Below are positions 9,168-18,240 of a DNA stretch of 64,000 bases, piece by piece. Both the position numbers and the translations under genes were made by a program. Numbering within the stretch: position 1 is the first letter of the stretch; each line of letters starts with the position of its first letter. This DNA comes from Sphingomonas yabuuchiae. GTDB lineage: Bacteria > Pseudomonadota > Alphaproteobacteria > Sphingomonadales > Sphingomonadaceae. The notes under the pieces were generated by a model. That model worked only from the letters and a program-made list of their open reading frames with translations. It had not been told where the DNA came from and searched no databases. Where the stretch lies: NCBI RefSeq assembly GCF_014199595.1, contig NZ_JACHNX010000010.1, forward strand, positions 1 to 64,000. Direction: 5' to 3'.

Positions 9168-9557
9168 GTGGGGGAAAACGAGGAGCTTCGCGGCATCCAG
9201 GATGTCGCGAACAGCTTGGGCGTGACGACGCGCACGCTGCGTTTCTATGAAGATCGCGGACTAATCGAGCCGCGCCGTGTCGGCACCGCGCGCGTCTATT
9301 CCAAGCGCGAGACGGGGCGGATGCAGTTGATCCTGCGCGGCAAGCGACTGGGCTTTTCCCTGCGCGAGATCGAAGAGTTCCTGCGGCTGGACGATGCCGA
9401 CCCGCAGCATGTCGAACAGATGCGCGTGCTGGCCGAACGCTGCCGCGAACGGGTCGACGAACTGCGCCAGCAAATGACCGCGCTGGTCCAGACGGTCGAC
9501 GAACTGGAAACGATCGAACGCGAAGCGCGCGAACGGATCGCAAAGGCGGGGGCCTGA
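9168..9557 (+). CDS. MerR-family transcriptional regulator
   Basis: A 129-residue regulator. The N-terminal winged helix is clear: IQDVANSLGVTTRTLRFYEDRGLIEPRR, then RVYSKRETGRMQLILRGKRLGFSLREIEEFL. A coiled-coil dimerisation helix follows (roughly residues 75-125). There is no cysteine cluster, so metal sensing is unlikely; LiuR-like regulators of acyl-CoA catabolism have this shape. It starts with GTG 3 bp after the acyl-CoA ligase. Context suggests control of the flanking fatty-acid genes, possibly through the repeated TACCCTATACGTC motif, but this link is inferred. Confidence 0.85.
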   Translation: MGENEELRGIQDVANSLGVTTRTLRFYEDRGLIEPRRVGTARVYSKRETGRMQLILRGKRLGFSLREIEEFLRLDDADPQHVEQMRVLAERCRERVDELRQQMTALVQTVDELETIEREARERIAKAGA

Positions 9558-9566
9558 CCGCTTCTG

Positions 9567-9685
9567 ATTCCTCCCCTGCAAGGGGAGGGGGACCAGCGAA
9601 GCTGGTGGAGGGGCGTCCCCGCTGATGGTGACACCCCTCCGTCAGTCCTGCGGACTGCCAACTCCCCTTACAGGGGAGGAATTGG
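9567..9685. repeat. Palindromic repeat element (about 120 bp), copy 1
   Basis: Begins with ATTCCTCCCCTGCAAGGGGAGG and ends with the inverted form (CTCCCCTTACAGGGGAGGAAT), so it has terminal inverted repeats, each itself a hairpin. Inside are CCAGCGAAGCTGG and a pair of GGAGGGG/CCCCTCC arms. A related element of the same length and layout lies at 49239-49359. Both sit in gaps just after plus-strand genes; this copy lies between the convergent merR and efflux genes. It is non-coding and MITE- or REP-like. Confidence 0.85.
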
Positions 9686-9688
9686 GAA

Positions 9689-11173
9689 CTAAGCCCCCGA
9701 CGGCGCCCGCCATCCCAGGCCGAGCGCCTTTTGCAGCGCGACGTAATCATTCGTCAGCCCGGCGACCGCCTGCGACAGCGACTGCTGCGCCGCCACCCGC
9801 TGCCGTTCCGCGTCCAGCGTGTCGATCAGCGTGGCCGCCCCCGCCCGATAGCGCTGCTGCATCAGCACCGCCGAGCGATCCGCCGACGCCTTGGCCCGCG
9901 CCAGCGTCGCTACCGTGTTCCGCCGCGCCCGGAAGCGCGACAGCGAATCCTCGGCATCGCGGAGCGCCGACAGGACTGCACCGCGATAACGCGCCTCCGC
10001 CTCGTCGCGCGCGCCCTCGGCCTGGCCGACCCGGGCATTGGCGCGACCGAAGTTCAGGACGTTCCACTGCAGCATCGGCGCGCCCAGCGTCACAAGATTG
10101 TCGAGATCGGTCAGCGAGTCGAGCGAGGTGCCGCCGATGCCGATGATCCCCATCAGGTTGAGGCGCGGGAACTTCGCCGCCTCCGCCACGCCGATTTTGG
10201 CGGTCTGGGCCGCCAGATTGCGCTCGGCCGCGCGGATGTCCGGGCGACGCTGAAGCAGCGCAGTCGGATCGCCGACCGCCACCTGCGCCGGCGGCAACGG
10301 CACCGGTGCCGCCTGGGTCAGGCGCTGGTCGAGCGTACCGGGTGCCTCGCCGATCAGGATAGCGAGCGCATTGAGGTAGGTCTCGACCGAGGACGATAGC
10401 GGCAGGATCTGCGCATCGGTGCTCTCCACCTGATTGCGCAACCGCTCGACCTCCAGTTGCGAGGCGGTGCCGTTGTTGAACCGCTGGAGCGTCAGGTTCA
10501 GCGTGTCGCGCTGCATCTTCGACGCCTCGCGCGCCAGGATCAGTCGCTGCTGCGCGTCGCGAAGCCCGACATAGGCCTGGGCGACATCGGCGCTGAGCGA
10601 GACCTGCGCATCGGCGACATTGGCTTCCGCCGCCTCGGCACTGGCGCGCGCGGCCTCGACGGTGCGACGACGGCCGCCGAACAGATCGATCTCCCAGCTG
10701 GCATCGAAGCCCAGGTTGAAGAAGTCGACATTGGTGCCGCCGCCAGAGCCGCTCGCCGAACCGCCGGACGCGCCGCCATTGGCGCCACCCTGCTCTCCGC
10801 CACCGCCGCCGAGGTTGAGTTCGGGCAGATTGGCGTGGAGATAGGTCGCGCTGGCATTCGCATTGGGCGCCTGATTGGCGCGCTCCAGTCGTAGCGAGGA
10901 CCGCGCCTGCTTCAATCGCGCCTGCGCGACCTCGACATTCGGATTGGACGCCAGCGCCCGCTCCTCCAGCCAGTTGAGCATCGGATCGTTCAGCGTCGTC
11001 CACCAGTCGGCCACCGCGGGTGCGGTCGTCGCCAACGTGTTGTCGGCACGCGCGAACCCGGCGGGCGGGGTCGCGGCCGAACCGATGGCCTTGGGCGGCC
11101 CGGCATAGTTCGGCCCGACGGTGCAGGCCCCCAGCAGGAGGAACGGGATGAGGGAAAGCTGCTTGCGCATCAT
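9689..11173 (-). CDS. Outer-membrane efflux lipoprotein (NodT/TolC family)
   Basis: About 494 residues. MRKQLSLIPFLLLGACTVGPNY is a lipoprotein signal with lipobox LLGAC, followed by the typical 'GPNY' of NodT-type channel proteins. Two long helical OEP repeats follow, with a Gly/Ser-rich insertion around residues 140-165. Near the C-terminus 'RYRAGAATLIDTLDAERQ' is the family motif. It forms the outer-membrane duct of the tripartite pump encoded just upstream. ATG 11173, with another ATG at 11170, lies 5 bp after the stop of the EmrB-type gene, so the three pump genes form one operon. Confidence 0.92.
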   Translation of the reverse strand: MMRKQLSLIPFLLLGACTVGPNYAGPPKAIGSAATPPAGFARADNTLATTAPAVADWWTTLNDPMLNWLEERALASNPNVEVAQARLKQARSSLRLERANQAPNANASATYLHANLPELNLGGGGGEQGGANGGASGGSASGSGGGTNVDFFNLGFDASWEIDLFGGRRRTVEAARASAEAAEANVADAQVSLSADVAQAYVGLRDAQQRLILAREASKMQRDTLNLTLQRFNNGTASQLEVERLRNQVESTDAQILPLSSSVETYLNALAILIGEAPGTLDQRLTQAAPVPLPPAQVAVGDPTALLQRRPDIRAAERNLAAQTAKIGVAEAAKFPRLNLMGIIGIGGTSLDSLTDLDNLVTLGAPMLQWNVLNFGRANARVGQAEGARDEAEARYRGAVLSALRDAEDSLSRFRARRNTVATLARAKASADRSAVLMQQRYRAGAATLIDTLDAERQRVAAQQSLSQAVAGLTNDYVALQKALGLGWRAPSGA

Positions 11174-11178
11174 GGGTC

Positions 11179-12765
11179 TCAATGCATCGCCACGGGGCCG
11201 CCCTTGGGCAGCGGGCGGAGGAACAGGACAAGCGGCATCACCATGATGATGCCGACGCACAGGATGAAGAACAGGTCGTTATAGGTCATGACCAGCGCCT
11301 GTTGCCGGATCGTATTACCGATCATGCGCAGCGCAGCATCGGCGCTGCCGAATTGCTGGGTCAGCGCATCGATCCATCCCTGGGTCGACCCCGAATTGGC
11401 CGACAGCGATTCCTCCAGCCGACGCTCGTGCAGGAAGCTGCGCTGGTCCTGCACGGTGGCGATGCCCGCCAGCGCGAAGGAACCGCCCAGGTTGCGCGCC
11501 GCGCTGAACAGCCCGGCCGCATCGCCCGCCTGAGACGGCGGCACCGACGAGATCGCCGCCTGATTCAGGAACACCATGCCAAGGATCGTGCCGACGCCGC
11601 GCAACAGCTGGCTGTCGGTGAACGAACTGCCAGTGGAATCGGCGGTCAGCACCGTGTCGATCCCAGCGCTCAGCGCCATGATGCTCAGCCCCAGTCCGAC
11701 CGCGATACGGATGTCGACTTTCTTGATCAGGATCGGGGTGAACGGCATCATCATGAGGCTGGGAATGCCGCTCAACAGCACGACCTTGCCCGCCTGGAAC
11801 GCGTTATAGCCAGCGATCGAGGCGAGGAACTGCGGGATCACATAGGAGGTGCCGTAGAGCACCATGCCCAGCACGATCCCCATGATCACCACACTGCCGA
11901 ACTGGCGGTCGAGCAACAGCTTTAACCGGATAACCGGACGCGACGCCACGAACTGCCCAGCGAACAACAGGCCAAAGCCGAAGATCGACAAGATGGTCAG
12001 TTCGATGATCTCACGCGACTCGAACCACTGCTCGCGCTGCCCTTCCTCGAGCACGACGGTCAGCCCGCCCAGCCCGAGCGCTAGGCCCGCAATGCCCAGC
12101 CAGTCGGCCTTGGCCAGCTCGGACAGGTGCGGCTTCTGGTGCGGCAGGCCGACGAGCAGCAGCGTAACGAGCACCGCGCCGACCGGGATGTTCAGAAAGA
12201 AGGCATAGTGCCAGCTGACATTCTCGGTCAGCCAGCCGCCGATCAGCGGCCCCATGACAGGCCCCAAAATGGCGGTGACGCCGAAGAACGCCGTCCCGAT
12301 CGGCTGCTGCTCGCGCGGCAGACGGGTGGCGATGATGGTCAGCGCGGTCGGGATCAGCGCACCGCCGGTGATGCCCTGCCCCGCGCGACCGATGATCATC
12401 ATCGTCAAATTGGTCGATAGGCCGCACACCACCGAAAAGCCGGTGAACAGGATCGAGGCGATCAGCAGGAAGGTACGTAGGCCCAGCAGCCGCTCCAGCC
12501 ACGCCGACAGCGGAATGATGATGATCTCGGCGACCAGATAGGAGGTCGCGATCCATGTCCCCTCGGTCCCGCTCGCACCGATCTCGCCCTGGATGGTCGG
12601 CAGCGCGGAGTTGACGATCGAGATGTCGAGCGTCGCCATCAGTGCGCCGATGCTACCCGCCGCGACGGCGAGCCAGGCGGTCAGGTCGGCCTTCGCCGGT
12701 GTGCCGCCCACTGGGGCAGCCGAACCGGCCTTCATGCCCTTTGACGGGGCGGCGGCGGCGCTCAC
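11179..12765 (-). CDS. emrB: EmrB/QacA-type drug:proton antiporter (MFS, DHA2, 14 TM)
   Basis: About 528 residues with many membrane segments. The N-terminal part has LMATLDISIVNSALPTI, the DHA2 family motif in TM1, then GRAGQGITGGALIPTAL. Motif C-like GPVMGPLIGGWL in TM5 marks it as an antiporter. It is the inner-membrane transporter that pairs with the EmrA-type adaptor and the NodT-type channel. I read it from a GTG at 12765 whose GTGA overlaps the emrA stop; ATG 12735 is the alternative. Substrate unknown; EmrB homologues export hydrophobic drugs and uncouplers. Confidence 0.92.
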   Translation of the reverse strand: MSAAAAPSKGMKAGSAAPVGGTPAKADLTAWLAVAAGSIGALMATLDISIVNSALPTIQGEIGASGTEGTWIATSYLVAEIIIIPLSAWLERLLGLRTFLLIASILFTGFSVVCGLSTNLTMMIIGRAGQGITGGALIPTALTIIATRLPREQQPIGTAFFGVTAILGPVMGPLIGGWLTENVSWHYAFFLNIPVGAVLVTLLLVGLPHQKPHLSELAKADWLGIAGLALGLGGLTVVLEEGQREQWFESREIIELTILSIFGFGLLFAGQFVASRPVIRLKLLLDRQFGSVVIMGIVLGMVLYGTSYVIPQFLASIAGYNAFQAGKVVLLSGIPSLMMMPFTPILIKKVDIRIAVGLGLSIMALSAGIDTVLTADSTGSSFTDSQLLRGVGTILGMVFLNQAAISSVPPSQAGDAAGLFSAARNLGGSFALAGIATVQDQRSFLHERRLEESLSANSGSTQGWIDALTQQFGSADAALRMIGNTIRQQALVMTYNDLFFILCVGIIMVMPLVLFLRPLPKGGPVAMH

Positions 12766-13955
12766 CGGCCCTGCGCCCCCTGCCGCGCTTCGTTATGCTG
12801 GTCCTGCTGCTCGGCGATGTGCTTCAACGCGCCCTTGGCCGAGCGGGTGTCGACGGTCACCTCGACCGACATGCCGGGCACCATCAGCGCACGGGTCTGC
12901 GCATCGGCGTCGACCGCGATGCGGACGGGCACGCGCTGGACGATCTTGGTGAAGTTGCCGGTCGCGTTCTGCGGCGGCAGCAGCGAGAATTGCGCGCCGG
13001 TGCCCGGTGCCACGCTCTCGACATGGCCCTTGATCTCGACACCCGGCAGCGCATCGACTTCGATCTTCACCGGCTGGCCGGGACGCATCAGGCCCAGCTG
13101 CGTTTCCTTGAAGTTGGCGTTGATATACAGCTGGTTGACCGGCACGATCGACATGGTGCGGGTGCCCGCCTGCAGGAACTGGCCGACGCGCACCGTCTTG
13201 TTGCCGACGCGACCGCCGATCGAGGCGCGGATCGTGGTCGAGCCCAGATTGACCTCGGCGGCGTCCAGCTGCGCCTTGGCGGCCTGCCCCTGCGAACGCG
13301 CCTGCTGCACCTGCGCATCGAGCGTGCCGATACGGCGACGCGACGCGGCCAGCGCGGCGGAAGCTGCGGCGACCTTGGCGTTGGCCTGACGCGCCTGGTT
13401 CTGAAGCTGCGACAAACGCTCGCGGCTCTCGGCACCCGATGCGGCGAGCGGCGTGTAACGCGTCACCTCGGCCTGCGCGAAGGCGGCGTCGCTCTGCGCG
13501 GCGCGGAGATCGGCCTCGGCGCGGTCGATCGCGGCCTGCTGTTCCTTGATCTGCGCCTGGACGCCCTCGGCATTGGCGCGGGCGACACCGATCTGCGCCT
13601 GGATTTGCGCGGTCTGCGCCTGATAGTCGCGGGTGTCGATCTGGAGCAGCGGCTGGCCCGCCTGGACATTCTGGTTTTCGCCGACGAACACCTTGTCGAC
13701 ATAGCCCGAGACCTTGGGCGCGACCGTGACCGCATCCGCCTGGATGAAGGCGTCGTTGGTCGTCTGCATATACTGGCCGACGCTCTTGTAGTTCGCATAC
13801 CAGAAGACGCCGCCGATCACGGCGACCGCCGCGACGACCAGCAGGATGACACGGATGCGCCGCTTCTTGGCGGGCGATGCGGGGGTCTTGCTCTCCGCCG
13901 TCTCCGCGTCCTGGCGCTCGGCGTCCTGCCCCTCATTCACTTGGTTTGCGTCGGC
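12762..13955 (-). CDS. emrA: EmrA/HlyD-family membrane-fusion protein
   Basis: About 397 residues. A charged cytoplasmic N-terminus is followed by one TM segment (IRVILLVVAAVAVIGGVFWYA) and QTTNDAFIQADAVTVAPKVSGYV, the EmrA biotinyl-lipoyl half-motif. A long alpha-helical hairpin comes next, then the second lipoyl half and barrel (STTIRASIGGRVGNKTVRVGQ). It bridges EmrB to the outer-membrane channel. I chose GTG 13955 because AGGGAGG lies 5 nt before it; an upstream GTG at 14018 would run into the regulatory region. First gene of the pump operon, divergent from the MarR regulator. Confidence 0.9.
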   Translation of the reverse strand, partial: ADANQVNEGQDAERQDAETAESKTPASPAKKRRIRVILLVVAAVAVIGGVFWYANYKSVGQYMQTTNDAFIQADAVTVAPKVSGYVDKVFVGENQNVQAGQPLLQIDTRDYQAQTAQIQAQIGVARANAEGVQAQIKEQQAAIDRAEADLRAAQSDAAFAQAEVTRYTPLAASGAESRERLSQLQNQARQANAKVAAASAALAASRRRIGTLDAQVQQARSQGQAAKAQLDAAEVNLGSTTIRASIGGRVGNKTVRVGQFLQAGTRTMSIVPVNQLYINANFKETQLGLMRPGQPVKIEVDALPGVEIKGHVESVAPGTGAQFSLLPPQNATGNFTKIVQRVPVRIAVDADAQTRALMVPGMSVEVTVDTRSAKGALKHIAEQQDQHNEARQGAQGR

Positions 13956-14011
13956 CACACCGGCCTCCCTGTCGATGGAATCAAAAGAACTGGATGGTGC
14001 ATTTGCTCGCA

Positions 14012-14060
14012 CTTGCACAATAAGGCAAGACCATTTATTGAGCTACCTCATATTATGTGC
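14012..14060. promoter_or_regulatory. Candidate MarR operator region between emrA and the regulator
   Basis: CTTGC (14012-14016) and GCAAG (14025-14029) are inverted arms around 8 nt. A wider imperfect pair, GCACAATA (14015-14022) and TATTATGTGC (14051-14060), also spans the regulator start. The segment is much more AT-rich than its surroundings, as expected for a promoter. MarR regulators usually bind such inverted repeats in divergent gaps and repress both genes. The exact site is inferred. Confidence 0.45.
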
Positions 14061-14516
14061 GATTATGAAACCCTGGCTCTCCGCTACAGCCGCATCTATC
14101 TGCGTTTCCACCGGCTTCTGGACCGGCGGATGGCCGCGCAAGGGGCTTCGCTGGCGCGCACCAAGATGCTGCACTTCATTGCCAACAATGCGCCGGTTCG
14201 TGCCGCCGATGTCGCCGACTGGTTCGACCTGGCCCCCCGCACGGTGACGCAGGCGATCGACACGATGGAGCGCGACTTGCTGGTGGTGCGCGTGCCCGAC
14301 CCCGACGACCGGCGGGCGAAGCGGCTCGATATCACCGATCATGGGCGGCAGGTGCTGCGCCAGACCGAGCCGCTGCGTCGAACGCTGATCGCTCAGGCCT
14401 TCGGTTTGCTGAGCGATGAGGAAGTCGGGCAGTTCGCGCGAATCCTCGACAAGATGGAACAGGCGATCGAGGGTTCGCCCGAAAATCAGAACCGCGATCA
14501 GATCCTCTCGCCATAG
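14055..14516 (+). CDS. MarR-family transcriptional regulator
   Basis: A 153-residue winged-helix protein: MLHFIANNAPVRAADVADWFDLAPRTVTQAIDTMERDLLVVRV and the wing PDPDDRRAKRLDITDHGRQVL are the MarR core. It is divergent from the emrA-emrB-outer-membrane channel operon, the usual arrangement for a ligand-responsive repressor of a drug pump. ATG 14055 is the first start in frame with the family N-terminus, and no strong Shine-Dalgarno is visible. The 3' end overlaps the end of the receiver gene on the other strand by 19 bp. Ligand unknown. Confidence 0.88.
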   Translation: MCDYETLALRYSRIYLRFHRLLDRRMAAQGASLARTKMLHFIANNAPVRAADVADWFDLAPRTVTQAIDTMERDLLVVRVPDPDDRRAKRLDITDHGRQVLRQTEPLRRTLIAQAFGLLSDEEVGQFARILDKMEQAIEGSPENQNRDQILSP

Positions 14517-14977
14517 AAACGCAGCGCGGCGGGGGGATCGCTGGGCCGCCCGCCCTGCGCCACCACATGCGCGGCACGGACGGCGGCGCCCAGACTGCCT
14601 GCGCGAAACGGCTTGGCGATGCAGCCGATGACCAGCGGATGGCCGCCGCGCTCGGGGCAGTTGCCGCTCAGGAAGATGCAGGGAATGCCGCGATCTGCGA
14701 GCAGTTGTGCGGCGGTCAGCCCGCTATCGCCATCGGCCAGCTTCACGTCGCAAAGCGCAAGGTCGGGCCGCTCCTCATCAACCAGCGCCATGGCGGCGGA
14801 GACGGTGTCGGCAATGCCGATCACGCGGTGACCGTGCAGCGTCAATGCGTCCTCGACCAGCATGGCGACCAGCGCCTCATCCTCGATAATCAGGAGGTTC
14901 AGCGGGGTTTCGTCGCCGCGATCGTCATCGACCAGTTCGTTAGGACGCGAGGCGAGCCCCATATGCGCCGCCGTCAT
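14498..14977 (-). CDS. Stand-alone response-regulator receiver protein
   Basis: About 159 residues; a single CheY-like receiver. LLIIEDEALVAML has the acidic pair (around residues 32-33), DLALCDVKLADGDSG has the phospho-acceptor Asp (about residue 77), FLSG the conserved Ser/Thr and IAKPF the Lys. No output domain follows, only about 30 residues. Its 5' end overlaps the kinase-like gene by 38 bp, so they form one operon. Such receivers downstream of HWE/HisKA_2 proteins work in general stress or light signalling. The start is uncertain: ATG 14977 or 14962, neither with a strong Shine-Dalgarno. Confidence 0.85.
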   Translation of the reverse strand: MTAAHMGLASRPNELVDDDRGDETPLNLLIIEDEALVAMLVEDALTLHGHRVIGIADTVSAAMALVDEERPDLALCDVKLADGDSGLTAAQLLADRGIPCIFLSGNCPERGGHPLVIGCIAKPFRAGSLGAAVRAAHVVAQGGRPSDPPAALRFYGERI

Positions 14978-16106
14978 GCGGCATGACCAAGATCAGGCAC
15001 CCATCATCCTCGTTCGTCAACGTCGCGCGCAACTGATGGCAAAGCCTCGCCACCAATCGATCTCGGTCGACCACTTCGGCGATACGTCCCCATCCGATCG
15101 CCTCAAACGAGATACGGAGCATTTCGTTCCCCGGCGCACTGTTCACCGTGAAGACGATGCGTGGCACCCCCGCACCCTGCGCCATCAGCGCGTCGAGCAG
15201 CAGTGCGGCCGCCACCGCGCGTTCGATCGGCACCGAGACCGGACTGTCGACCGTGATCGGCACATTGCCGGTCTCGCCGCGTAACTGCGCGATCACGTCG
15301 CCGAACAGCGCGGGCAGGTCGACCAGCCCCGTATCGGCGGTGGCGTAGAGCGGCCGGTGCGCGCTCGCCAGCACCTGCAACCGTTCGGCCGCCCGCATCA
15401 GCGCTCGGCGCGTGCCGGTATCGGGGGCCTCCCGCCCCTCATGCGAGACGAGACCGATCGCCACTTGCAGCGCGTTGCGGACCCGGTGGTTCAGCTCGGC
15501 CAGCAACTGCGCCTGGGTATCGAGCCCGCGCCGCAGCGCCTCCTCGATCCGCAACCGGTGCTGCGCCAGTGCGGCATAATGGCAGAGTAGCAGCAACAAG
15601 CGCCGCTCCTCCTGGTCGAACGGCCGCGCCGCACGCCGCCCGAAGCCGAGCGTGCCCAACAACTCGTCCCCGTGCAGCAACGGCATGCACAGATAGACCT
15701 GCACGCCCAGCGACCGGACGAACCCCGTCCGCTCCTCACCGCTGGTCTGGATATCGGTCAGGTGCAGCGTACGCCGCTCGCGCATCGCCTGACCGCAGGC
15801 GGAGGGGCCGATGTCCAGACCGGCCGCCGCCTGCCACTCGGCCCGGGTCAGGCCGCCAGCGGCCTCCAGCCGGACGGCATCGCCGTCGCGGCGAAAATGG
15901 AAAAAGACGTCGAGATGGAGTTCGTCGCGGATCAGCGCGAACAGCGAGTCGATCATCGCACCGGGATCATCCGCCGCCATCAGCCGGTCGGTCGCCGCCG
16001 CCACGAGCGACAGATAGCGCTGCGCATCGGCAGGGCTGGCCGCAGCCGTTCCGATCGCTTCGCCGGGCAGCGGCAAAGGCGGGAATGAAGGTGGTGGGAG
16101 AGCCAC
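14940..16106 (-). CDS. GAF-domain, HWE/HisKA_2-type histidine-kinase-like protein with degraded ATPase domain
   Basis: About 388 residues. A GAF domain (roughly residues 40-180, with LGVQVYLCMPLLHGDELLGTL) is followed by LLAELNHRVRNALQVA, the HisKA_2/HWE-type H-box with the phospho-accepting His. The C-terminal ATPase-like part lacks the usual N-box asparagines (LLLDALMAQGAG where LVxNELxTNA is expected) and has no clear DxGxG box. It resembles histidine phosphotransferases of the ChpT type more than an active kinase. It overlaps the receiver gene. The start is unsure: GTG 16106 or TTG 16142; I prefer GTG. Confidence 0.75.
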   Translation of the reverse strand: MALPPPSFPPLPLPGEAIGTAAASPADAQRYLSLVAAATDRLMAADDPGAMIDSLFALIRDELHLDVFFHFRRDGDAVRLEAAGGLTRAEWQAAAGLDIGPSACGQAMRERRTLHLTDIQTSGEERTGFVRSLGVQVYLCMPLLHGDELLGTLGFGRRAARPFDQEERRLLLLLCHYAALAQHRLRIEEALRRGLDTQAQLLAELNHRVRNALQVAIGLVSHEGREAPDTGTRRALMRAAERLQVLASAHRPLYATADTGLVDLPALFGDVIAQLRGETGNVPITVDSPVSVPIERAVAAALLLDALMAQGAGVPRIVFTVNSAPGNEMLRISFEAIGWGRIAEVVDRDRLVARLCHQLRATLTNEDDGCLILVMPHDGGAYGARLAS

Positions 16107-16194
16107 GGAGGTCAGAGTAACGCTACCGGCCCGTGGCTCCAAGGGGTGTTTCGGATAAATCCGTGGGGCGGGAGGTCATCCCGCCCCAAACGGG

Positions 16195-18162
16195 TCAGCG
16201 CGCCGCCACCGCCGACTGGTCGAGCGGCACGACCGGCAGCCAGACGCGGCTGGCATTGGCGCCGCCGCGCTCCAGCGTGATCGTCGCCTTCCGGTAATCG
16301 CCCGCCTTGGCCGTGAAGATATTGGGCACGAAGGTCTGCGGATTGCGATCGTAGAGCGGGAACAGGCTGGACTGGACCTGGACCATGATCCGGTGCCCCG
16401 GTTGGAACACATGGTTCACGGTCGGTAGGCGGAACTTATATTCCTGCACCTTGCCCGCCGGAATGGCCGTGGGGTTGGAGAAGCTGTTGCGATAGCGGCC
16501 GCGGAAGACGTCGAGGCTGATCGGCAGTTCATAGCCGCCCATCTTTTCGTCGATCGCGTTTTCGGACGGGTAGACGTCGATGATCTTCACCACGAAATCG
16601 CCGTCCGTCCCGGTCGTGCGCGCGAACAGGTCGGCGATTGGCGCACCGGACACCCGCACCGCCTTGGTCAGGACCGGGGTCGTATAGGTCACGACATCGG
16701 TCCGCCCATCGACATGGCGCTGGTCGCTGACCAGCCAGTCGCCCCAGCGGCCGTCGTTGAAGTTCACCGGGCGCGACAGATGCGGGACCGGATTGGCGGG
16801 ATCGGAGACATAGGCATCCGCCCCCGTCCCCGGCTTGTCGAAGCTCAACCCCTTGTCCTCCGCCAGATAGAGCGGGGTCAGCGGCGCGGCGCACCCGCTC
16901 TGGCAGGCGAGCGGCCACTGGGTCAGCTTGTCCCAGTGATTCTCCCCGGTGTTGTAGATGGCGGCGCTGGGCAGGTTGGCGGGCGCGCCGTCCTTCAGAT
17001 ACTGGTTGAACAGCGGTAGGACCATCTCCTCGCGGAACTGCTTGGCGGTGTCGCCATTCCACTGGAACGGCCCCAGGCTGGTGCCGGTGCGGTTGATCTG
17101 GCTGTGCCGCCACGGGCCCATCACCAGGAAATTGTTGCCCAGCTTGCCCTTGGCCTTCAGCGCTTCCCAGGCGGTGATGGCGCCGTACATATCCTCCTGG
17201 TCCCACAGCCCCTGTTCCCAGATGGTCGGCACGTTGGAGGGGTTGGCCGCGAGCAGCTTGTCCAGCGCCTGACCCTGCCAGTAGAAGTCATAGGCCGGAT
17301 GCTGCACCACGCGCTGCCACATGGGCAGTTGGTCATAGCCCGACTTCTTCGCCCAGTCGTTCGCCGAGCCGTAGCGGAAATTCTCGTAATCGTCGTAGCC
17401 GCCGCTGGACGGCGCCTTGCCCTCGCCCTTGTAGCCGGTTTGCGACCCGATCCAGCCGATATTGGCGAGGCGGAACGCGCCGTAATGGAACCAGTCGTCG
17501 CCCATCCAGCCGTCGATCATCGGGCTTTCGGGCGCGGCGACCTTCAGCGCGGGGTGTGGGTTCAGCAGCGCCATGACGACCGTAAAGCCCTCATAGGACG
17601 ACCCGATCATGCCGACGCGGCCATTGGATTCGGGCAGGTTCGCCTTGTTCACCAGCCAGTCGATCGTGTCATAGGCGTCGGTGACGTGATCGACCTTGGT
17701 CGCGTTCAGCGGACCGATGACGGGACGCGTCACGACATAGTCGCCCTCCGAGCCGTACTTGCCGCGAATATCCTGATAGACGCGGATATAGCCCGCCTTG
17801 ACGAACGCCTCGTCGGCGAGCGGCAGCGCCTCGATCATCTTCGTGCTGTCCGACCGCTTGGCCCGGCCAGCCGCATTATAGGGCGTGCGCGTCAGGACGA
17901 TCGGGGCGTTCACCGCACCCTTTGGCACGACGATGACGGTGTACAGCTTGGTGCCGTCGCGCATCGGGATCATGATCTCGCGCTTGTCGTAATCCCGCTC
18001 CGCGACATTGGTCGGCGGCGTGAAGCGGGCGGGAATGTCGCCGACCGTGGAGTCGGTGACGACCTTCACGGGTGACGGGTCAGCCGCGGGCACCTGTTGC
18101 GCGGTGGCGGGCGTCAGGACGGCGAGCGCGCTGGCGGCGAGCAGAAACGGGCGAAAACGCAT
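16195..18162 (-). CDS. CocE/NonD-family hydrolase, alpha-amino acid ester hydrolase-like
   Basis: A 655-residue secreted alpha/beta hydrolase. MRFRPFLLAASALAVLTPATA is a signal peptide. GRVGMIGSSYEGFTV holds the nucleophile Ser (about residue 189) in GxSYxG, the motif of X-Pro dipeptidyl peptidases, cocaine esterase and alpha-amino acid ester hydrolases; MGPWRHSQ supplies a likely catalytic His. The C-terminal half (PVLTKAVRVSGAPIADLF and KVQEYKFRLP) is the jelly-roll CocE C-domain. Substrate is probably a peptide or amino-acid ester. ATG 18162 fits the signal peptide. It is divergent from the FadR-type regulator, with a perfect palindrome between them. Confidence 0.87.
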   Translation of the reverse strand: MRFRPFLLAASALAVLTPATAQQVPAADPSPVKVVTDSTVGDIPARFTPPTNVAERDYDKREIMIPMRDGTKLYTVIVVPKGAVNAPIVLTRTPYNAAGRAKRSDSTKMIEALPLADEAFVKAGYIRVYQDIRGKYGSEGDYVVTRPVIGPLNATKVDHVTDAYDTIDWLVNKANLPESNGRVGMIGSSYEGFTVVMALLNPHPALKVAAPESPMIDGWMGDDWFHYGAFRLANIGWIGSQTGYKGEGKAPSSGGYDDYENFRYGSANDWAKKSGYDQLPMWQRVVQHPAYDFYWQGQALDKLLAANPSNVPTIWEQGLWDQEDMYGAITAWEALKAKGKLGNNFLVMGPWRHSQINRTGTSLGPFQWNGDTAKQFREEMVLPLFNQYLKDGAPANLPSAAIYNTGENHWDKLTQWPLACQSGCAAPLTPLYLAEDKGLSFDKPGTGADAYVSDPANPVPHLSRPVNFNDGRWGDWLVSDQRHVDGRTDVVTYTTPVLTKAVRVSGAPIADLFARTTGTDGDFVVKIIDVYPSENAIDEKMGGYELPISLDVFRGRYRNSFSNPTAIPAGKVQEYKFRLPTVNHVFQPGHRIMVQVQSSLFPLYDRNPQTFVPNIFTAKAGDYRKATITLERGGANASRVWLPVVPLDQSAVAAR

Positions 18163-18240
18163 GGAAAAACGGACCCCCTCATGGATCGGTGGATGCCGCA
18201 TCGTGCCGCGACATGGGGTCGGGAGCAACTGGCGGCGATC

